Positions 62,366 to 64,000 of a stretch of 64,000 nucleotides of DNA are shown here, one piece after another. The notes beneath the pieces are model-generated. The model had not been told where the DNA came from. It saw nothing but the letters and a program-made list of their open reading frames with translations, and did no database searches. The position numbers were made by a program, and so were the translations under genes. Source of the stretch: Hoylesella buccalis ATCC 35310 (lineage in GTDB: Bacteria > Bacteroidota > Bacteroidia > Bacteroidales > Bacteroidaceae); NCBI RefSeq assembly GCF_025151385.1, contig NZ_CP102287.1, positions 3,162,001-3,226,000 of the forward strand, read 5' to 3'. The first letter of the stretch is position 1. Each line of letters opens with the position of its first letter.

Positions 62366-64000
62366 ATGATGAAGCAACTATTGGTAATGCTTTTTGCGTT
62401 TTTATCCCTTCAGGTGAGTGCGCAAAATGTAACGATTACCGGTAAAGTGGTCGATCAGGATCAGGAACCACTTATCGGTGTTAGCGTGGTCATTAAAGGT
62501 ACTACAACTGGAGTATCAACAGACCTTGATGGCAATTTTAGTTTACAAGGAAAAGAGGGCTCTGTGCTTTCGTTTTCTTATATAGGTATGACCTCTAAGG
62601 AGGTTACTTTTACCGGAACACCGTTGAAGGTGGTTTTGGAAGATGATGCCAAGATGATTGAGGACGTGGTAGTCATTGGTTATCAGACGGTGAAGAAAGC
62701 CGACTTGACAGGCGCTGTTTCTGTTGTAAAATCAGAAGATATGGGTAAAGGTGGCTCAAACACACTCACTGGACAATTGCAAGGATTGGCCACAGGTGTA
62801 AACGTTCGGAACACCGGTCGTGCCGATGGCGATGCCATTATCCAGATTCGTGGTGTCGGTTCGTTGAGCAATAACAGTCCGCTTTGGGTGGTAGACGGCA
62901 TGATTACCAATCCGTCTAACGATTTCAACCCTGCCGACATCGAGTCTATACAGATTTTAAAAGATGCATCAGCAGCCGCCATCTATGGTTCTCGAGCTGC
63001 CAACGGTGTGATTATTGTTACCACCAAGAAAGGTAAAAAAGGCCCGATGAAAGTCAATGTTTCGGTGAAAGAAACCATTGAGTGGAGTCCAAAGTATGAT
63101 TTAATGAATGCAGAGAATTATAAATATTATAATGACATTGCTTATGAGGAGGCCATCAAAAACGAAATTGGAGCCGTTAAAACCAAGCAACTGCATTCTG
63201 ATTTTGATACCGATTGGCAACGTGAAGTGTTGAAGACTGCCCTGGTACAAGATTACAACGTATCTCTCTCGGGTGGAGGCGAAGGCGGAAGCTATTATGT
63301 TTCAGGTGGATACCTCAATAATGATGGTGTTTCTTATGGCAACACTTTCGAACGTTTTAACATTCGTGTAAACACTGAGGGACGCAAAGGTATGTTCTCT
63401 TTTGGCGAGAATTTATCCCTTTCCATGTTTAATGCAGATCCTAACCAAACCAACACTTATAATGACTTGCTGCGCATGCTGCCTACCATTCCTGTTTACG
63501 ATGAGAATAATCCTGGTGGTTATGGCTATGGAGATGCTGCAAAATATAACACGTTTGGTGTCAATCCTATCGCTCGTGAAAACTTAGAGTATAGGAGAAA
63601 TCGCCAAAGCAGAGCTAATGGGGCCATCTGGTTAGAGTTTAAACCGCTATCTTGGTTGTCTTATAAGCTCAATGCTGGTATCGATTTCTACTTTTGGGAG
63701 CATACTTGGTTCCGCCGGGAAGGCAATTGGACGCAGAATCAAGAGCACCGCGACCCAGAAGGAAGCAAGGCTCGTGACAATACTTACAACACCTTGATAG
63801 AGCATACCTTGAATTTTAATAAAGATTTTGATAAGCATCATGTGGATGCTGTCTTGGGTATGACCTATCAGCATGATAAATGGCAAGGACTGTCAGGCTC
63901 TCGTCTTAACTTTCCTTTTGTCAATGGAGATTACTTGATGGTGTTAGATGCCGGGCAAAGCAATATGACCAATGCCAACAGCATTCGCGAAAGTGCCATG
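62366..64000 (+). CDS. SusC/RagA TonB-linked outer-membrane receptor, 3'-truncated by the window edge
   Basis: The first 545 codons of a second glycan importer. A signal peptide (MMKQLLVMLFAFLSLQVSAQ) leads directly into the carboxypeptidase-regulatory-like domain (VTITGKVVDQDQEPLIGVSV). The TonB-linked plug follows (EDVVVIGYQTVKKADLTGAV; GVGSLSNNSPLWVVDGM; ILKDASAAAIYGSRAANGVI). The barrel begins near residue 220 and is open at the window end. Unlike the susC at 14.8 kb there is no STN domain, so it is not expected to signal through a FecR/sigma pair. A susD gene should follow outside the window. Confidence 0.95.
   Translation, partial: MMKQLLVMLFAFLSLQVSAQNVTITGKVVDQDQEPLIGVSVVIKGTTTGVSTDLDGNFSLQGKEGSVLSFSYIGMTSKEVTFTGTPLKVVLEDDAKMIEDVVVIGYQTVKKADLTGAVSVVKSEDMGKGGSNTLTGQLQGLATGVNVRNTGRADGDAIIQIRGVGSLSNNSPLWVVDGMITNPSNDFNPADIESIQILKDASAAAIYGSRAANGVIIVTTKKGKKGPMKVNVSVKETIEWSPKYDLMNAENYKYYNDIAYEEAIKNEIGAVKTKQLHSDFDTDWQREVLKTALVQDYNVSLSGGGEGGSYYVSGGYLNNDGVSYGNTFERFNIRVNTEGRKGMFSFGENLSLSMFNADPNQTNTYNDLLRMLPTIPVYDENNPGGYGYGDAAKYNTFGVNPIARENLEYRRNRQSRANGAIWLEFKPLSWLSYKLNAGIDFYFWEHTWFRREGNWTQNQEHRDPEGSKARDNTYNTLIEHTLNFNKDFDKHHVDAVLGMTYQHDKWQGLSGSRLNFPFVNGDYLMVLDAGQSNMTNANSIRESAM

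Overview
The window looks like a chromosomal segment of a Bacteroidales bacterium, most likely Prevotella or a close relative. The evidence is two SusC/RagA receptors (one with a SusD partner), promoter-like TAnnTTTG boxes, a FecR/ECF sigma pair, a BspA-like leucine-rich repeat protein, Bacteroidales-type insertion sequences and a tRNA gene without an encoded CCA end. No plasmid, phage or CRISPR locus is visible. Species assignment is inference.

Layout. 0-5 kb: end of thioredoxin reductase (trxB), peptidase T, tRNA-Arg(CCG), and a secreted GH3 glycosidase. 5.2-6.2 kb: an IS256-type element with 8-bp target duplications, inserted in a dispersed intergenic repeat. 6.7-12.6 kb: asparagine synthetase A, a secreted patatin with a C-terminal barrel, queF plus a queuosine-precursor transporter behind a predicted preQ1 riboswitch, and a TlpA-like oxidoreductase. 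13.2-24.4 kb: a polysaccharide-utilisation locus (GH109-like protein, SusC, SusD, divergent GH10, FecR anti-sigma, ECF sigma). The sigma gene is split by an IS4-type element with perfect 18-bp ends and a 9-bp target duplication. 24.6-31.4 kb: GH130 phosphorylase and MFS transporter, a DUF308 membrane protein, a histidine phosphatase, a Ser/Arg-rich secreted repeat protein and a DUF4143 ATPase. 31.4-33 kb: gene-free and packed with repeats.

33-40.2 kb: a Wzi-like outer-membrane protein, a small lipoprotein, and a BspA-like gene split by a third IS, followed by a small acidic protein and bracketed by hairpin-forming repeats. 40.2-45.4 kb: a coherent operon (dcuB, ansB, porin, aspA) that would turn asparagine into aspartate and then fumarate and exchange C4-dicarboxylates, as in anaerobic fumarate respiration. 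45.8-58.3 kb: a surface-polysaccharide operon on the minus strand, running from Wza-like export protein, Wzz, Wzx and a Wzy/EpsG polymerase through an acetyltransferase and glycosyltransferases to LicD and the initiating sugar transferase. 59.3-64 kb: a secreted protein with a sorting-like C-terminus, a metallophosphoesterase, and the first 545 codons of a second SusC.

The most notable points are the preQ1-I-like aptamer directly abutting the transporter start codon, IS disruption of the regulator of the 13-22 kb locus, a zinc-ribbon transposase whose start codon is one base out of frame at an A6 run, and several families of uncharacterised intergenic repeats.
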